A program made the position numbers and the translations under genes. The notes beneath the pieces were generated by a model. That model saw nothing but the letters and a program-made list of their open reading frames with translations. It made no database searches and had not been told where the DNA came from. From Photobacterium sp. TY1-4 (GTDB taxonomy: Bacteria; Pseudomonadota; Gammaproteobacteria; Enterobacterales; Vibrionaceae), in contig NZ_CP099734.1 in NCBI RefSeq assembly GCF_025398175.1, positions 2,790,001 through 2,854,000 of the forward strand: a stretch of 64,000 bases of DNA. The letters run 5' to 3'. Below, piece by piece: positions 10,502-19,232 of the stretch. Numbering within the stretch: position 1 is the first letter of the stretch; each line of letters starts with the position of its first letter.

Positions 10502-12115
10502 CTATTTCAGGTAGTCATACCCCGGCAGGGTCAGGAAATTCACCAAGTCGTCACTGGTGGTCAGTTGTGCCATTAACGTCGCAGCTTCCTGGTAACGTCC
10601 CTGATCAAAGCGCGCCGGCCCGACTTCCTCTTGCAGCACCGCCATTTCTTCGGCCAGCATCTGCTCGAACAGTGCTTTCGTCACCACCTGACCATTGCTG
10701 AGCGTCTTGCCGTGCTTGATCCACTGCCAGATGGAGGCCCGGGATATTTCGGCGGTTGCAGCATCTTCCATCAGGCCGTAAATCGGCACACAACCATTGC
10801 CGGAGATCCAGGCTTCGATATATTGCACCGCAACACGGATGTTATGACGCATCCCATCTTCCGTGCGCTCTCCGTCACACGGCGCCAGCAGTTCACTGGC
10901 CGTGATCGGCGCATCCTCTTCGCGGCTGACATCCAGCTGGTTGGGGCGATCCCCCAAGGCTTCATCAAAAATCGCCCGCGCCGTATCGGCCAACCCCGGG
11001 TGTGCCACCCAGGTGCCGTCGTGGCCGTTCTGCGCTTCCAGGGATTTATCGTTACGGATTTTATCCAGCACCCAGGCATTGCGCGCCGGATCCTTCGATG
11101 GGATGAAGGCCGCCATCCCGCCCATCGCAAAAGCGCCGCGACGGTGACAGGTCCGAACCAGCAGACGGGAGTAAGCATTGAGGAACGGCTTTTCCATCGT
11201 CACCACCTGGCGATCCGGCAAAATCCGATCCGGGTGGTTACGCAGCGTTTTGATGTAGCTGAAAATGTAGTCCCAGCGACCGCAGTTGAGCCCGACAATA
11301 TGGTCTTTCAGGCTATAGAGGATCTCATCCATCTCGAACACCGCCGGCAGGGTTTCGATCAGTACCGTGGCTTTGATGGTGCCACGCGGTAAACCGAATT
11401 CATCCTCGGTAAACGAGAACACATCACTCCACCAAGCCGCTTCCTGATAGGCTTGCAGCTTCGGCAGGTAAAAGTAAGGACCGCTGCCCTTGGCTAACAG
11501 CTGTTGGTGGTTATGGTAGAAATACAGGGCAAAGTCGAACAGCGAACCGGGAATCGGCTCCCCCTGCCACAGCAGGTGTTTTTCCGGCAAATGCAGTCCG
11601 CGCACCCGGCAGATCAGTACTGCGGGATCTTCCTTGAGCTGATAAGACTTTCCGGTTTCCGGGTGGGTATAAGAAATCGTGCCATTGACGGCATCTCGTA
11701 AGTTGCGCTGTCCCTCCAGCACTTCATCCCAGGCCGGGGCAAAGGAGTCTTCAAAGTCTGCCATGAACACCTTGACGTTGGCATTCAGGGCATTGATCAC
11801 CATTTTGCGTTCAACCGGGCCGGTAATTTCGACCCGGCGATCCTGCAAGTCCGCCGGAATGTTGCGGATCGTCCAGTTGTCCTCTCTGATATGGGCGGTT
11901 TCCGGCAGAAAGTCCGGCAACGCGCCTGCATCGATGGCTTGCTGACGTTGTTCACGGGCCGCTAACAATTCCGGAACGCGTGAAGCAAAGCGTTGTACCA
12001 GCCGCTCAACAAACAGAAAGGCGTCATCCGTTAACATCTCTTTCTGTGCATCGGTGAGTAGTGGTTGTAGCGATAGCTTCACTTCGTGATTCATCGAGGT
12101 TGTTATATCCGTCAT
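10502..12115 (-). CDS. aceB: Malate synthase A
   Basis: Condenses glyoxylate with acetyl-CoA to give malate, the second bypass step. 537 residues from the chosen ATG at 12115, which has AGGGAG 8 bases upstream; a more distal in-frame ATG at 12136 lacks a good site. Seen: the glyoxylate/Mg2+ site region GRWDYIFSYIKT, NGHDGTWVAHPGL and CDGERTEDGMR with the catalytic Asp region. Leads the aceB-aceA operon. No aceK is visible after aceA. Confidence 0.97.
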   Translation of the reverse strand: MTDITTSMNHEVKLSLQPLLTDAQKEMLTDDAFLFVERLVQRFASRVPELLAAREQRQQAIDAGALPDFLPETAHIREDNWTIRNIPADLQDRRVEITGPVERKMVINALNANVKVFMADFEDSFAPAWDEVLEGQRNLRDAVNGTISYTHPETGKSYQLKEDPAVLICRVRGLHLPEKHLLWQGEPIPGSLFDFALYFYHNHQQLLAKGSGPYFYLPKLQAYQEAAWWSDVFSFTEDEFGLPRGTIKATVLIETLPAVFEMDEILYSLKDHIVGLNCGRWDYIFSYIKTLRNHPDRILPDRQVVTMEKPFLNAYSRLLVRTCHRRGAFAMGGMAAFIPSKDPARNAWVLDKIRNDKSLEAQNGHDGTWVAHPGLADTARAIFDEALGDRPNQLDVSREEDAPITASELLAPCDGERTEDGMRHNIRVAVQYIEAWISGNGCVPIYGLMEDAATAEISRASIWQWIKHGKTLSNGQVVTKALFEQMLAEEMAVLQEEVGPARFDQGRYQEAATLMAQLTTSDDLVNFLTLPGYDYLK

Positions 12116-12136
12116 TCTTACGCTCCCTTGCAGCAT

Positions 12137-12712
12137 GTAACTTAATCACCACTTCCATCAGTAGTCGCTACTCTGAGCCACCCGTTACCTGAGTAGCAAC
12201 CCTGAAAATACGTTGCCGCAATCAGTCATCAAATGCAAGCATCACCACGCAGAAACGCCGTAGAAAATACCAACCAAAAACCAATAAAAACAACAAATTA
12301 CAAAAAATAGAGTAATAACTCAAAACACTAAATTAAAACAATATTCAGCGAAATCCTCGGTATTGACGGGTTCCTAGAAATCGGACAAAAAATGTAACCA
12401 GTTACGAAATTAAATTACAGAATGAGCAGGTTCAAACCCTTGTTCAAAAATACGTTTTAAACAGTTGGATTATGAGTGAATCACTTCATTCTGATGAAAT
12501 AACAGCCAGTTAAGTATAGAGAACAAACCAGATTTATACGCAACCAGCATCACTTGCTAGTCAATTGGTTTCATTTATTCGTGGAGCGAAACAGAATAAA
12601 TCTACAAAACCAGAACCGGCATCCTCGGACACCGGTCTCTAAAAATATCGAAGTGGGTATAAAAGACAGCATAACCTGCTGAGAATCGCAAAAAGTCGGA
12701 GTGGCGAGCAAA
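12137..12712. other. Long AT-rich intergenic region between aceB and oxyR
   Basis: About 575 bp with no convincing gene. The half nearer aceB (roughly 12270-12420) is very A-rich and probably carries the aceBA promoter and regulator sites on the minus strand, but no specific motif could be assigned. A 13-codon frame at 12471-12512 has no visible ribosome site and is not called. A short GC-rich inverted repeat lies around 12614-12634. Confidence 0.5.
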
Positions 12713-12733
12713 AAAGGGCTAGAGCAGCCCTTT
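12713..12733 (-). terminator. Rho-independent terminator overlapping the oxyR stop codon
   Basis: Stem AAAGGGCT/AGCCCTTT with a 5-base loop. On the minus strand the second arm runs into a T6 tract. The oxyR stop codon lies at the edge of the loop, so the last codons of oxyR form one arm. Confidence 0.8.
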
Positions 12734-13615
12734 GACGATCTCCGCCAGACGGGCAAATGTTTGTGTACGGCTAGAGGTCGGACGCCAGACCAGGCCGATT
12801 TCACGGTAGGCTTCTTTGCCCGGCGGCTCGACGACCACCAAATTCTGGTTATCCAAAATCCCGTGATTGATCGCCATCTGAGGAATGAAGGTGGTTCCCA
12901 ACCCGTTCGCAACCATTTGAACCAACGTATGTAAACTGGTTGCGGTAAACGGGTTGATCTTCTCTTTACTGGTCAGCTGGCAGGCAGAAACTGCGTGGTC
13001 GGTCAGGCAGTGTTCTTTTTCCAGCAAGAAGACGGATTCATCAGGCAAGTCGGCGTAGCGCAAAGGGTTCGAGACCTGCGCCGCTTGTTTCTGGCTAATC
13101 ACCATTTTAAAAGCATCCCGCCCCACAACCTCACTGTACATCCCGTTGATTTCCACCGGCAGCGCCAGGATCAGGACGTCCATTTCACCGTTGCGCAGCG
13201 CGGTCAGCAGATTCGCGGTGGTATCTTCACGCAGCAGTAAATGCAGGTTGGGATGAAGCTGGTTGACCGCCTGTACTAGGTCACAGAGCAGAAACGGCGC
13301 GATCGTCGGAATACAGCCAATCCGCAACTGGCCATCCATACCATCGCCCTGATGATTCGACAGCTCCATCAAATCCTGGGTCCGGGCCAACAGCTCCCGG
13401 CTGCGCTCTACGACGTCTTCGCCCGTGGAGGTAAACACCAGGGATTTATTGTCACGCTCAATCAGCTGGCACCCCAGCAACTCTTCGAGGTTCTGGACCC
13501 CGGAGCTCAAGGTTGACTGGCTGACAAAGCAGCGCTTGGCGGCCTCGCCAAAATGCCGGGTTTCAAACAAGGTCACCAGATAGTGAAGCTGCTTGAGGGA
13601 AGGAAACTTATTCAT
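12719..13615 (-). CDS. oxyR: LysR-type peroxide-responsive regulator OxyR
   Basis: 298-residue LysR-family regulator: N-terminal winged helix-turn-helix (about 5-65), then the two-lobed sensing domain. It keeps the two redox cysteines, Cys203 and Cys212, in HCLTDHAVSAC, with the same eight-residue spacing as E. coli C199/C208. Peroxide forms a disulfide between these cysteines, turning OxyR into an activator. It is transcribed divergently from a 2-Cys peroxiredoxin across a 132-bp shared promoter region, which supports the assignment. Confidence 0.93.
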   Translation of the reverse strand: MNKFPSLKQLHYLVTLFETRHFGEAAKRCFVSQSTLSSGVQNLEELLGCQLIERDNKSLVFTSTGEDVVERSRELLARTQDLMELSNHQGDGMDGQLRIGCIPTIAPFLLCDLVQAVNQLHPNLHLLLREDTTANLLTALRNGEMDVLILALPVEINGMYSEVVGRDAFKMVISQKQAAQVSNPLRYADLPDESVFLLEKEHCLTDHAVSACQLTSKEKINPFTATSLHTLVQMVANGLGTTFIPQMAINHGILDNQNLVVVEPPGKEAYREIGLVWRPTSSRTQTFARLAEIVKGLL

Positions 13616-13625
13616 CGTAATTTCC

Positions 13626-13679
13626 GATTACATCAATCTATTTATTCCGCTTTTTTCAATGTATCAGTTCCGCTATAGT
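13626..13679 (+). promoter_or_regulatory. Probable OxyR-controlled promoter of the peroxiredoxin gene
   Basis: In the oxyR/peroxiredoxin gap a -10-like TATAGT lies at 13674-13679. The matching -35 position (13651-13656) is only a T-run, as at activator-dependent promoters. Just upstream, 13626-13641 contains the OxyR-type half-site ATCTAT within an imperfect dyad. The match to the OxyR consensus is partial, so the site is inference. Confidence 0.4.
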
Positions 13680-13747
13680 TTGTCCCGTTCAAACAGGAGC
13701 CTACCGCAAAGGTCGGCGACAAACCCAATCTATAGGAGCACCAATTT

Positions 13748-14356
13748 ATGGTACTAGTAGGTCGTCAAGCACCAGATTTTACTGCTGCAGCTGTTCTAGG
13801 TAACGGCGAAATCGTTGATAGCTTCAACTTTGCAGAATTCACAAAAGGTAAAAAAGCGGTAGTTTTCTTCTACCCACTAGACTTCACTTTCGTATGTCCT
13901 TCTGAGCTGATCGCTTTTGACAAGCGTTTCGAAGACTTCAAAGAGAAAGGCGTAGAAGTAATCGGTGTTTCTATCGACTCTCAGTTCTCTCACAACGCAT
14001 GGCGTAACACTGCTGTTGAAGACGGCGGTATCGGTCAGGTTCGTTACCCACTGATTGCAGACGTGAAGCACGAAATCTGCAAAGCATACGACGTTGAGCA
14101 CCCAGAAGCTGGTGTTGCGTTCCGTGGTTCTTTCCTGATCGACGAAGAAGGTGTTGTTCGTCACCAAGTTGTGAACGACCTGCCACTGGGCCGTAACATC
14201 GACGAAATGCTGCGTATGGTTGATGCTCTGAACTTCCACCAGAAGAACGGTGAAGTTTGCCCAGCACAGTGGGAAGAAGGCAAGAAAGGTATGGACGCTT
14301 CTCCACAAGGCGTTGCTGCTTACCTGTCTGAGTTCACTGCAGACCTTGACAAGTAA
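13748..14356 (+). CDS. Typical 2-Cys peroxiredoxin (AhpC/Prx family)
   Basis: 202-residue thiol peroxidase that reduces hydrogen peroxide and organic hydroperoxides. Peroxidatic Cys50 sits in PLDFTFVCPSE and the resolving Cys171 in GEVCPAQW, the two-cysteine arrangement of obligate dimers; a GGIG loop near 93-96 is present. GGAGCACC lies before the ATG. Codon choice is strongly biased (GCT, GTT, CGT, AAC, TTC) compared with neighbours, the mark of a very highly expressed gene. Divergent from oxyR and ended by the terminator at 14455-14480. Confidence 0.95.
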   Translation: MVLVGRQAPDFTAAAVLGNGEIVDSFNFAEFTKGKKAVVFFYPLDFTFVCPSELIAFDKRFEDFKEKGVEVIGVSIDSQFSHNAWRNTAVEDGGIGQVRYPLIADVKHEICKAYDVEHPEAGVAFRGSFLIDEEGVVRHQVVNDLPLGRNIDEMLRMVDALNFHQKNGEVCPAQWEEGKKGMDASPQGVAAYLSEFTADLDK

Positions 14357-14454
14357 GACCCATCAGGTCTTACCTCACACCCACTCAACGGTGTGAGCGC
14401 TAAACGCGAAAGCGTAAAGCCGAAAAAGTCAGCCTTGATGGCAAAAAATGATGA

Positions 14455-14480
14455 GGCCCGGACACACCGGGCCCTTTTTG
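14455..14480 (+). terminator. Rho-independent terminator after the peroxiredoxin gene
   Basis: Stem GGCCCGG/CCGGGCC (14455-14461 with 14467-14473) followed by CTTTTTG, about 100 bp past the stop codon. Confidence 0.85.
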
Positions 14481-14607
14481 TATCTGCCTTCTTTCAGAAA
14501 TTCCCCCACAGCGATTCCCCTCCAAACACACGACACCACGTGTTGTCATCTCATCCCCATCAGATTTAAACTGCCTGTCCTCGCCCCCTGAACCTGATCG
14601 GATTGCG

Positions 14608-14852
14608 ATGTCATACCAACGCGAAGTCTGTATCGATAACATCGAATCCCTGTCGCTCGCCCAGCAAGGCGGTGCCACCCGCATTGAACTTTGTGCCGCG
14701 CTGGCTTTGGTGACCTGATCCCCAGCGGGATGTTCCATTATGCCGGGCAGGCCCATATGGGCAGCAGCGCCGAGGATGACTTTGCGATTCCGGTCACCGG
14801 AGCCGAGAACATTGTCGCGGTAGCGCAGATCCTCAAAAACTGTTGCGTCTGA
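14608..14852 (+). pseudogene. cutC: cutC remnant with large internal out-of-frame deletion
   Basis: The first 34 codons from ATG 14608 match the CutC N-terminus (MSYQREVCIDNIESLSLA..., then RIELCAAL) and then hit a stop. In another frame, from about 14711 to the stop at 14850-14852, the sequence encodes a CutC C-terminus (IPSGMFHYAGQAHMGSS, then a short tail). Family members have about 250 residues, so roughly 160 central residues are missing. CutC was named for copper homeostasis. The two pieces meet near a CCCCAGCG stretch, which could have been a short direct repeat at which the middle was lost. Confidence 0.8.
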
Positions 14853-14860
14853 ATCCACGA

Positions 14861-14901
14861 AGCCCCAAACGAACAGAGCCTGCAAATGCAGGCTCTTGGG
14901 G
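14861..14901 (-). terminator. Extended hairpin downstream of the TAP-like hydrolase
   Basis: A perfect 10-bp stem (14875-14884 with 14887-14896) lies within an outer CCCCAA/TTGGGG pairing, between the cutC scar and the stop of the minus-strand hydrolase gene 18 bp away. The U-run is weak. Confidence 0.55.
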
Positions 14902-14918
14902 TCGCTCAAAGATGTAGA

Positions 14919-16472
14919 TTACCAACCAATGATATTATCGGTTGGGTGTGGGACTTTCTTCGCTTCATAGAACGACTTGGTCGAATACCAAGAGTTTGGA
15001 TCACATACCGCTTCCGTAACCGGCATATCCGGGCTAATCAAATAATCAGTCGTTGGCTGATCAATACAGTAAAAGCCGCTGTAACTGAAGCCGTGATCAA
15101 CATAATTGTTCATCGTCAGCCGAGACCCGGACGAACCAAGCGCAGCCATCATTTGATCACTCCAAATGTATGGCGTCGCCGGATCATACTGGCCGCCAAT
15201 CACCAGGATCTGCTTGCCGCCGGGCTTAGAATCCATATTTTGGACCGGCTCAATCGGATCACGTTGTGCCGACCAGCCCTGACACATATCCGCAGTTTGC
15301 CAATAGGTCATTGGACCATACAAGGTTGATTCATTGTAATAGTCATAGGCAGACTGAGTGATTTCAGCGTCCGTCAATGGCACCCGCTCATCCGTACAAA
15401 CCACCGCTTTAAAGTGGGCGTTTCCGCGCAGGTCATCTTCCAGGCTGGAGTAGATGGTTTTCGACTGGGCCGACTTGGTATACCCGGTTGGGAATGCCTG
15501 AGCCAATGTCGCACCGTTGTCTTGATCCAACAGCTCTTTCAATCCTGCTGAAACTTTCTGCCAAGGCTGCTGATCATCCGATTCACGCGCTATCGTCATA
15601 CTCATCAGTCCAGAAAACGCATCGAAATTCAGTGTATAACCATCCGTTGTTCTGTAAGAGAAAGCGCTATTTTTGGATTGCCCGTAGACATCGTAAAACA
15701 AATCACTGGCTAAAGTTTCATAGCTGGTTTTACGATCCGGTGTTGGACGCCCCTCACTATTGGCGTAGTCCAGGCGATAGGCTGCGATTTTTTCATACCC
15801 GGCGGTATTGCCAATCCGGATGGCCACATTATTGGCATCGGTCGGGGACATCGGTGAGTCCAGCACAATGGCCCGGACCCGCTCCGGGAACATATTGGCA
15901 TATAATGAACCCAAGCGAGTGCCGTAGGAGTAACCCAGGAAAGTCAGTTGCTCATCTCCCAATCGCGCACGCAAGCTATCGAGATCTTTGACAATGGTGT
16001 TACTCCCCATGTAAGGCGCAACCTGCTGGAAAGTGGCATCACAACTTCCCCGCCCGTTATACTCAGCCACTGCACAGGTGGTCAGCTCATCGGCAAAGGC
16101 GCTCCAACCCGCACCACGCGGATCCATCCCGACAATATCAAACCGGTCAAGAATATCTGATGGGAAAGCATACATCGCCATCCCCGCAGCACCACCGACC
16201 GCGGGTGCGCTCGGGCCACCAAAGTTCAGGATCAAAGAACCAATCCGATTGGCCGGATCCCGGGCTTTGTGCACCCCATAGAACACCTCGACCATCTCGC
16301 CGCTTGGCGCATGATAATCCTTCGGCACCTGCATAAAATCACAGGTCATATTGGCCGGACAGCTTTGGATGGCGAGTGCCCGGCGATCAGCAAAGGGGTT
16401 ACCGCCGCCATCACCGCCGCCACAACCCGCCAAGATCAGACAGGTCAGCGCCCCTGACATCAACTTATACAT
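14919..16472 (-). CDS. Exported TAP-like alpha/beta-hydrolase (probable lipoprotein peptidase)
   Basis: 517 residues with a lipoprotein signal: lipobox LAGC with Cys17, followed by a Gly/Asp-rich linker. It resembles the S33 tripeptidyl-aminopeptidase-like family: oxyanion region LNFGGPS, GMDPRGAG, nucleophile Ser182 in GYSYGT, the acid in GGQYDPATP and the His in VDHGFS, the last two in the C-terminal TAP domain. Predicted to cleave short peptides in the periplasm or outer membrane; the substrate is unknown. Transcribed alone, convergent with the cutC scar. Confidence 0.85.
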   Translation of the reverse strand: MYKLMSGALTCLILAGCGGGDGGGNPFADRRALAIQSCPANMTCDFMQVPKDYHAPSGEMVEVFYGVHKARDPANRIGSLILNFGGPSAPAVGGAAGMAMYAFPSDILDRFDIVGMDPRGAGWSAFADELTTCAVAEYNGRGSCDATFQQVAPYMGSNTIVKDLDSLRARLGDEQLTFLGYSYGTRLGSLYANMFPERVRAIVLDSPMSPTDANNVAIRIGNTAGYEKIAAYRLDYANSEGRPTPDRKTSYETLASDLFYDVYGQSKNSAFSYRTTDGYTLNFDAFSGLMSMTIARESDDQQPWQKVSAGLKELLDQDNGATLAQAFPTGYTKSAQSKTIYSSLEDDLRGNAHFKAVVCTDERVPLTDAEITQSAYDYYNESTLYGPMTYWQTADMCQGWSAQRDPIEPVQNMDSKPGGKQILVIGGQYDPATPYIWSDQMMAALGSSGSRLTMNNYVDHGFSYSGFYCIDQPTTDYLISPDMPVTEAVCDPNSWYSTKSFYEAKKVPHPTDNIIGW

Positions 16473-16754
16473 TTGTCACCTTTCTTTATTGTTGTTTTCA
16501 TGTTGTTCGTTGTGAGTTGCAACTGGGCACTATTTGCATGAGCACCCATAAACTCGGAAGCATATGAGCATAAAATGAAACGACGTGCAATTATCACCCT
16601 TGTAAACACCGACTCAGTTAACCAAATGCTCTTCCTGCCCGACCGGAGTCAGACAAAGATAACACTCCCACGCTCTCGTACTCGCGCTCAGGGTGCAGGC
16701 ACATTATCATCAACATCATGACGAATCAGGTCACACAGGGACAGGGAGAACGGA

Positions 16755-17561
16755 ATGACCCATGGTAAACCGGGCAAAAAGCTCAAAAAGAAAGATTACC
16801 AGAAAGAGCTGGAACGCCTCCAGATCGAGCTGGTCAAGCTGCAAGAGTGGATCAAACACAGCGGTATGAAAGTGGTTGTGATCTTCGAAGGCCGGGACGC
16901 CGCCGGCAAAGGCGGGACAATTAAACGGATCACCGAAAAGCTCAATCCGCGGGTTTGTCGGGTCGTGGCCTTGCCGGCCCCCACCGAGAAAGAGAAAACC
17001 CAGTGGTATTTCCAGCGCTATGTTGCGCACCTGCCTGCCGCCGGCGAGATGGTACTGTTCGATCGCAGCTGGTACAACCGGGCCGGGGTCGAAAAAGTGA
17101 TGGGGTTCTGTACCGATGAAGAATACGAAGAGTTTCTCCGCGCCTGCCCGGAATTTGAGCGGATGCTGCAACGCTCCGGCATTATTTTGCTGAAATATTG
17201 GTTCTCCGTTTCCGACGAAGAGCAAGAAGCGCGCTTTCTTGAGCGCATCCATACCCCGATTAAGCGCTGGAAATTCAGTCCGATGGATCTGGAGTCCCGT
17301 GCCCGCTGGGCAGCTTATTCGGAAGCCAAAGACAAAATGTTTGCCTACACCGACACCAAGCAATGCCCGTGGTGGGTCATTGAAGGGGATAACAAGAAAA
17401 AAGCCCGGATCAACTGTATCTCCCATTTGCTCTATCATATCCACTATGAAGAGATCCAGTATCCGCACATCGAGCTGCCGTCGATCGACAAAACAGGCTA
17501 TATACGGGCACCGGTCGACAGCCAGACCTTCGTCCCGGATCGGTTCGAAAGCGACGATTAA
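16755..17561 (+). CDS. ppk2: Polyphosphate kinase 2 (class I PPK2)
   Basis: 268 residues. PPK2 uses polyphosphate to phosphorylate nucleoside diphosphates, or runs in reverse. A P-loop, GRDAAGKGG at 46-54, and the lid/Walker B motif LFDRSWYNRAG near 101-111 are both canonical. The length fits a single-domain enzyme. It lies beside the phoU-pst cluster and a few kilobases from ppk1-ppx, so the locus holds both polyphosphate kinase families. No clear Pho box was seen upstream. GDP or ADP preference cannot be told by reading. Confidence 0.93.
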   Translation: MTHGKPGKKLKKKDYQKELERLQIELVKLQEWIKHSGMKVVVIFEGRDAAGKGGTIKRITEKLNPRVCRVVALPAPTEKEKTQWYFQRYVAHLPAAGEMVLFDRSWYNRAGVEKVMGFCTDEEYEEFLRACPEFERMLQRSGIILLKYWFSVSDEEQEARFLERIHTPIKRWKFSPMDLESRARWAAYSEAKDKMFAYTDTKQCPWWVIEGDNKKKARINCISHLLYHIHYEEIQYPHIELPSIDKTGYIRAPVDSQTFVPDRFESDD

Positions 17562-17600
17562 CCCTGCCCCTTATCGCGGCGGGAGGATGATGGGAAAAAA

Positions 17601-17620
17601 TCCCGGCCTCAGGGCCGGGA
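17601..17620 (-). terminator. Rho-independent terminator of the pst-phoU operon
   Basis: Stem TCCCGGCC/GGCCGGGA with a 4-base loop; read from phoU it is followed by T6. It lies between convergent ppk2 and phoU. Confidence 0.85.
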
Positions 17621-17666
17621 CAGAATGCTGATAACACAGCAAGATCGCTTGAGCTGGCCAGCCGGG

Positions 17667-18386
17667 CTACCCCGCCTGCTCCAGAATACTCTTCAGATCT
17701 TCCTGGCTGGTATGGCGAATGTCTTTGCCTTTGACGAAGTAAATAATGTACTCGCAAATATTCTGGCACCGATCCCCCACCCGCTCAATCGAGCGCGCGG
17801 ACCACATCACCTGCAGCACATTCGGGATCGAGCGCGGGTCTTCCATCATATAGGTCATCAACTGACGGATAATCGCTTCATATTCCCGATCAATCCGATC
17901 ATCTTCCTGATACACCTTCACCGCAGCTTTCACATCCATCCGGGCAAAGGCATCAAGCACTTCATGTAACATCCGCACCGCATGCTGCCCCAGCGCCTCC
18001 AGAGACACCAGCAGGTTGTACTGCTTGTTGGTGAAGTTTTCCAGCGCCACCTTAGCAATACTTTCGGCCACATCCCCGATCCGCTCCAGATCGGTGATGG
18101 TTTTTATAATCGCAATCACCAGGCGTAAATCGCTGGCGGTAGGCTGGCGCTTGGCGATGATCCGGGTACAGGCTTCATCAATCGCCACTTCCATCGCATT
18201 CACTTTGTGATCGTCTTTAATCACCCGCTTGGCCAATTCGGCGTCCTGCTTATGCATGGCCTTGAGCGAGTCGGCCAGTTGCTGCTCCACCAGACCGCCC
18301 ATCGCCAGCACATGGGTGCGGATGCTTTCCAGCTCCGCATTGAACTGACCTGAAATATGCCGGCCAAGACTGAAGTTATCTACCAT
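17667..18386 (-). CDS. phoU: Phosphate signalling protein PhoU
   Basis: 239-residue all-helical protein made of two PhoU repeats (about 15-105 and 120-210) with the metal-cluster-type motifs [14 protein letters not shown] and [15 protein letters not shown]. It links the Pst transporter to PhoR, damping the Pho response when phosphate is plentiful. Last gene of pstC-pstA-pstB-phoU, 9 bp after pstB. Confidence 0.97.
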   Translation of the reverse strand: MVDNFSLGRHISGQFNAELESIRTHVLAMGGLVEQQLADSLKAMHKQDAELAKRVIKDDHKVNAMEVAIDEACTRIIAKRQPTASDLRLVIAIIKTITDLERIGDVAESIAKVALENFTNKQYNLLVSLEALGQHAVRMLHEVLDAFARMDVKAAVKVYQEDDRIDREYEAIIRQLMTYMMEDPRSIPNVLQVMWSARSIERVGDRCQNICEYIIYFVKGKDIRHTSQEDLKSILEQAG

Positions 18387-18395
18387 ATCGACTCC

Positions 18396-19214
18396 TTAGC
18401 CGTAGCGGCCCGTAATATAATCTTCTGTTCGCTTCTCTTTCGGGGTGGTGAATATATCATTGGTATTGGCATATTCCACCAGTTCCCCCATGTGCATAAA
18501 CGCGGTATTGTCCGATACCCGGGCCGCCTGCTGCATGTTATGGGTGACGATAATCACCGTGTATTTGGTTTTCAGCTCATTGATCAGCTCTTCAATGGTC
18601 AGGGTCGAGATCGGATCCAACGCCGAAGTCGGCTCATCGAGCAGCAGCACTTCCGGCTCAATGGCAATCGCCCGGGCGATCACCAGACGTTGCTGCTGAC
18701 CGCCGGACAGGCCGAAGGCACTCTCATGGAGGCGGTCTTTCACCTCATCCCATAACGCTGCCCCGCGCAGCGAATTTTCAACGGCGTCATCCAACACCCG
18801 GCTGTTTTTGATCCCCTGCAACCGCAAACCGTAAACCACGTTCTCATAGATGGATTTCGGAAACGGATTCGGACGCTGGAACACCATACCGACCCGGCGC
18901 CGCAACGCGGCCACATCCACTTGATCGTCGTAGATATTCTGACCGTGCAGCATGATCCGGCCATCCACCCGACAGCCTTCCACCAGCTCATTCATCCGGT
19001 TAATACAACGTAGCAGGGTCGACTTACCGCATCCCGACGGACCGATAAATGAGGTCACTTTTCCCTTGGCAATCCGCATGTTGATGTCAAACAGCGCCTG
19101 GTGCTGACCGTAATGCAGATCCAGGCCCTCGATCGACATCGCCGTTTTTGCTTCGGATAACGAGGCTAAATCTTCCGGCTGAAATAAGCCGATGGTCGAA
19201 TTAATAGAAAACAT
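18396..19214 (-). CDS. pstB: Phosphate ABC transporter ATP-binding protein
   Basis: 272 residues. ABC ATPase landmarks: Walker A GPSGCGKS at 58-65, signature LSGGQQQR from 169, Walker [12 protein letters not shown] at 190-200, and the switch His in VTHNMQQA. It powers phosphate import with PstA and PstC. The N-terminal extension of about 25 residues before the usual start region is common in marine relatives. Co-transcribed with pstA (18 bp) and phoU (9 bp). Confidence 0.98.
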   Translation of the reverse strand: MFSINSTIGLFQPEDLASLSEAKTAMSIEGLDLHYGQHQALFDINMRIAKGKVTSFIGPSGCGKSTLLRCINRMNELVEGCRVDGRIMLHGQNIYDDQVDVAALRRRVGMVFQRPNPFPKSIYENVVYGLRLQGIKNSRVLDDAVENSLRGAALWDEVKDRLHESAFGLSGGQQQRLVIARAIAIEPEVLLLDEPTSALDPISTLTIEELINELKTKYTVIIVTHNMQQAARVSDNTAFMHMGELVEYANTNDIFTTPKEKRTEDYITGRYG

Positions 19215-19232
19215 TTACTGTCCTGAGTCCCG

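Noticed and set aside
12471..12512. A 13-codon frame (MSESLHSDEITAS) in the aceB-oxyR gap
   Set aside because: No ribosome-binding site, no conserved feature; below what can be supported.
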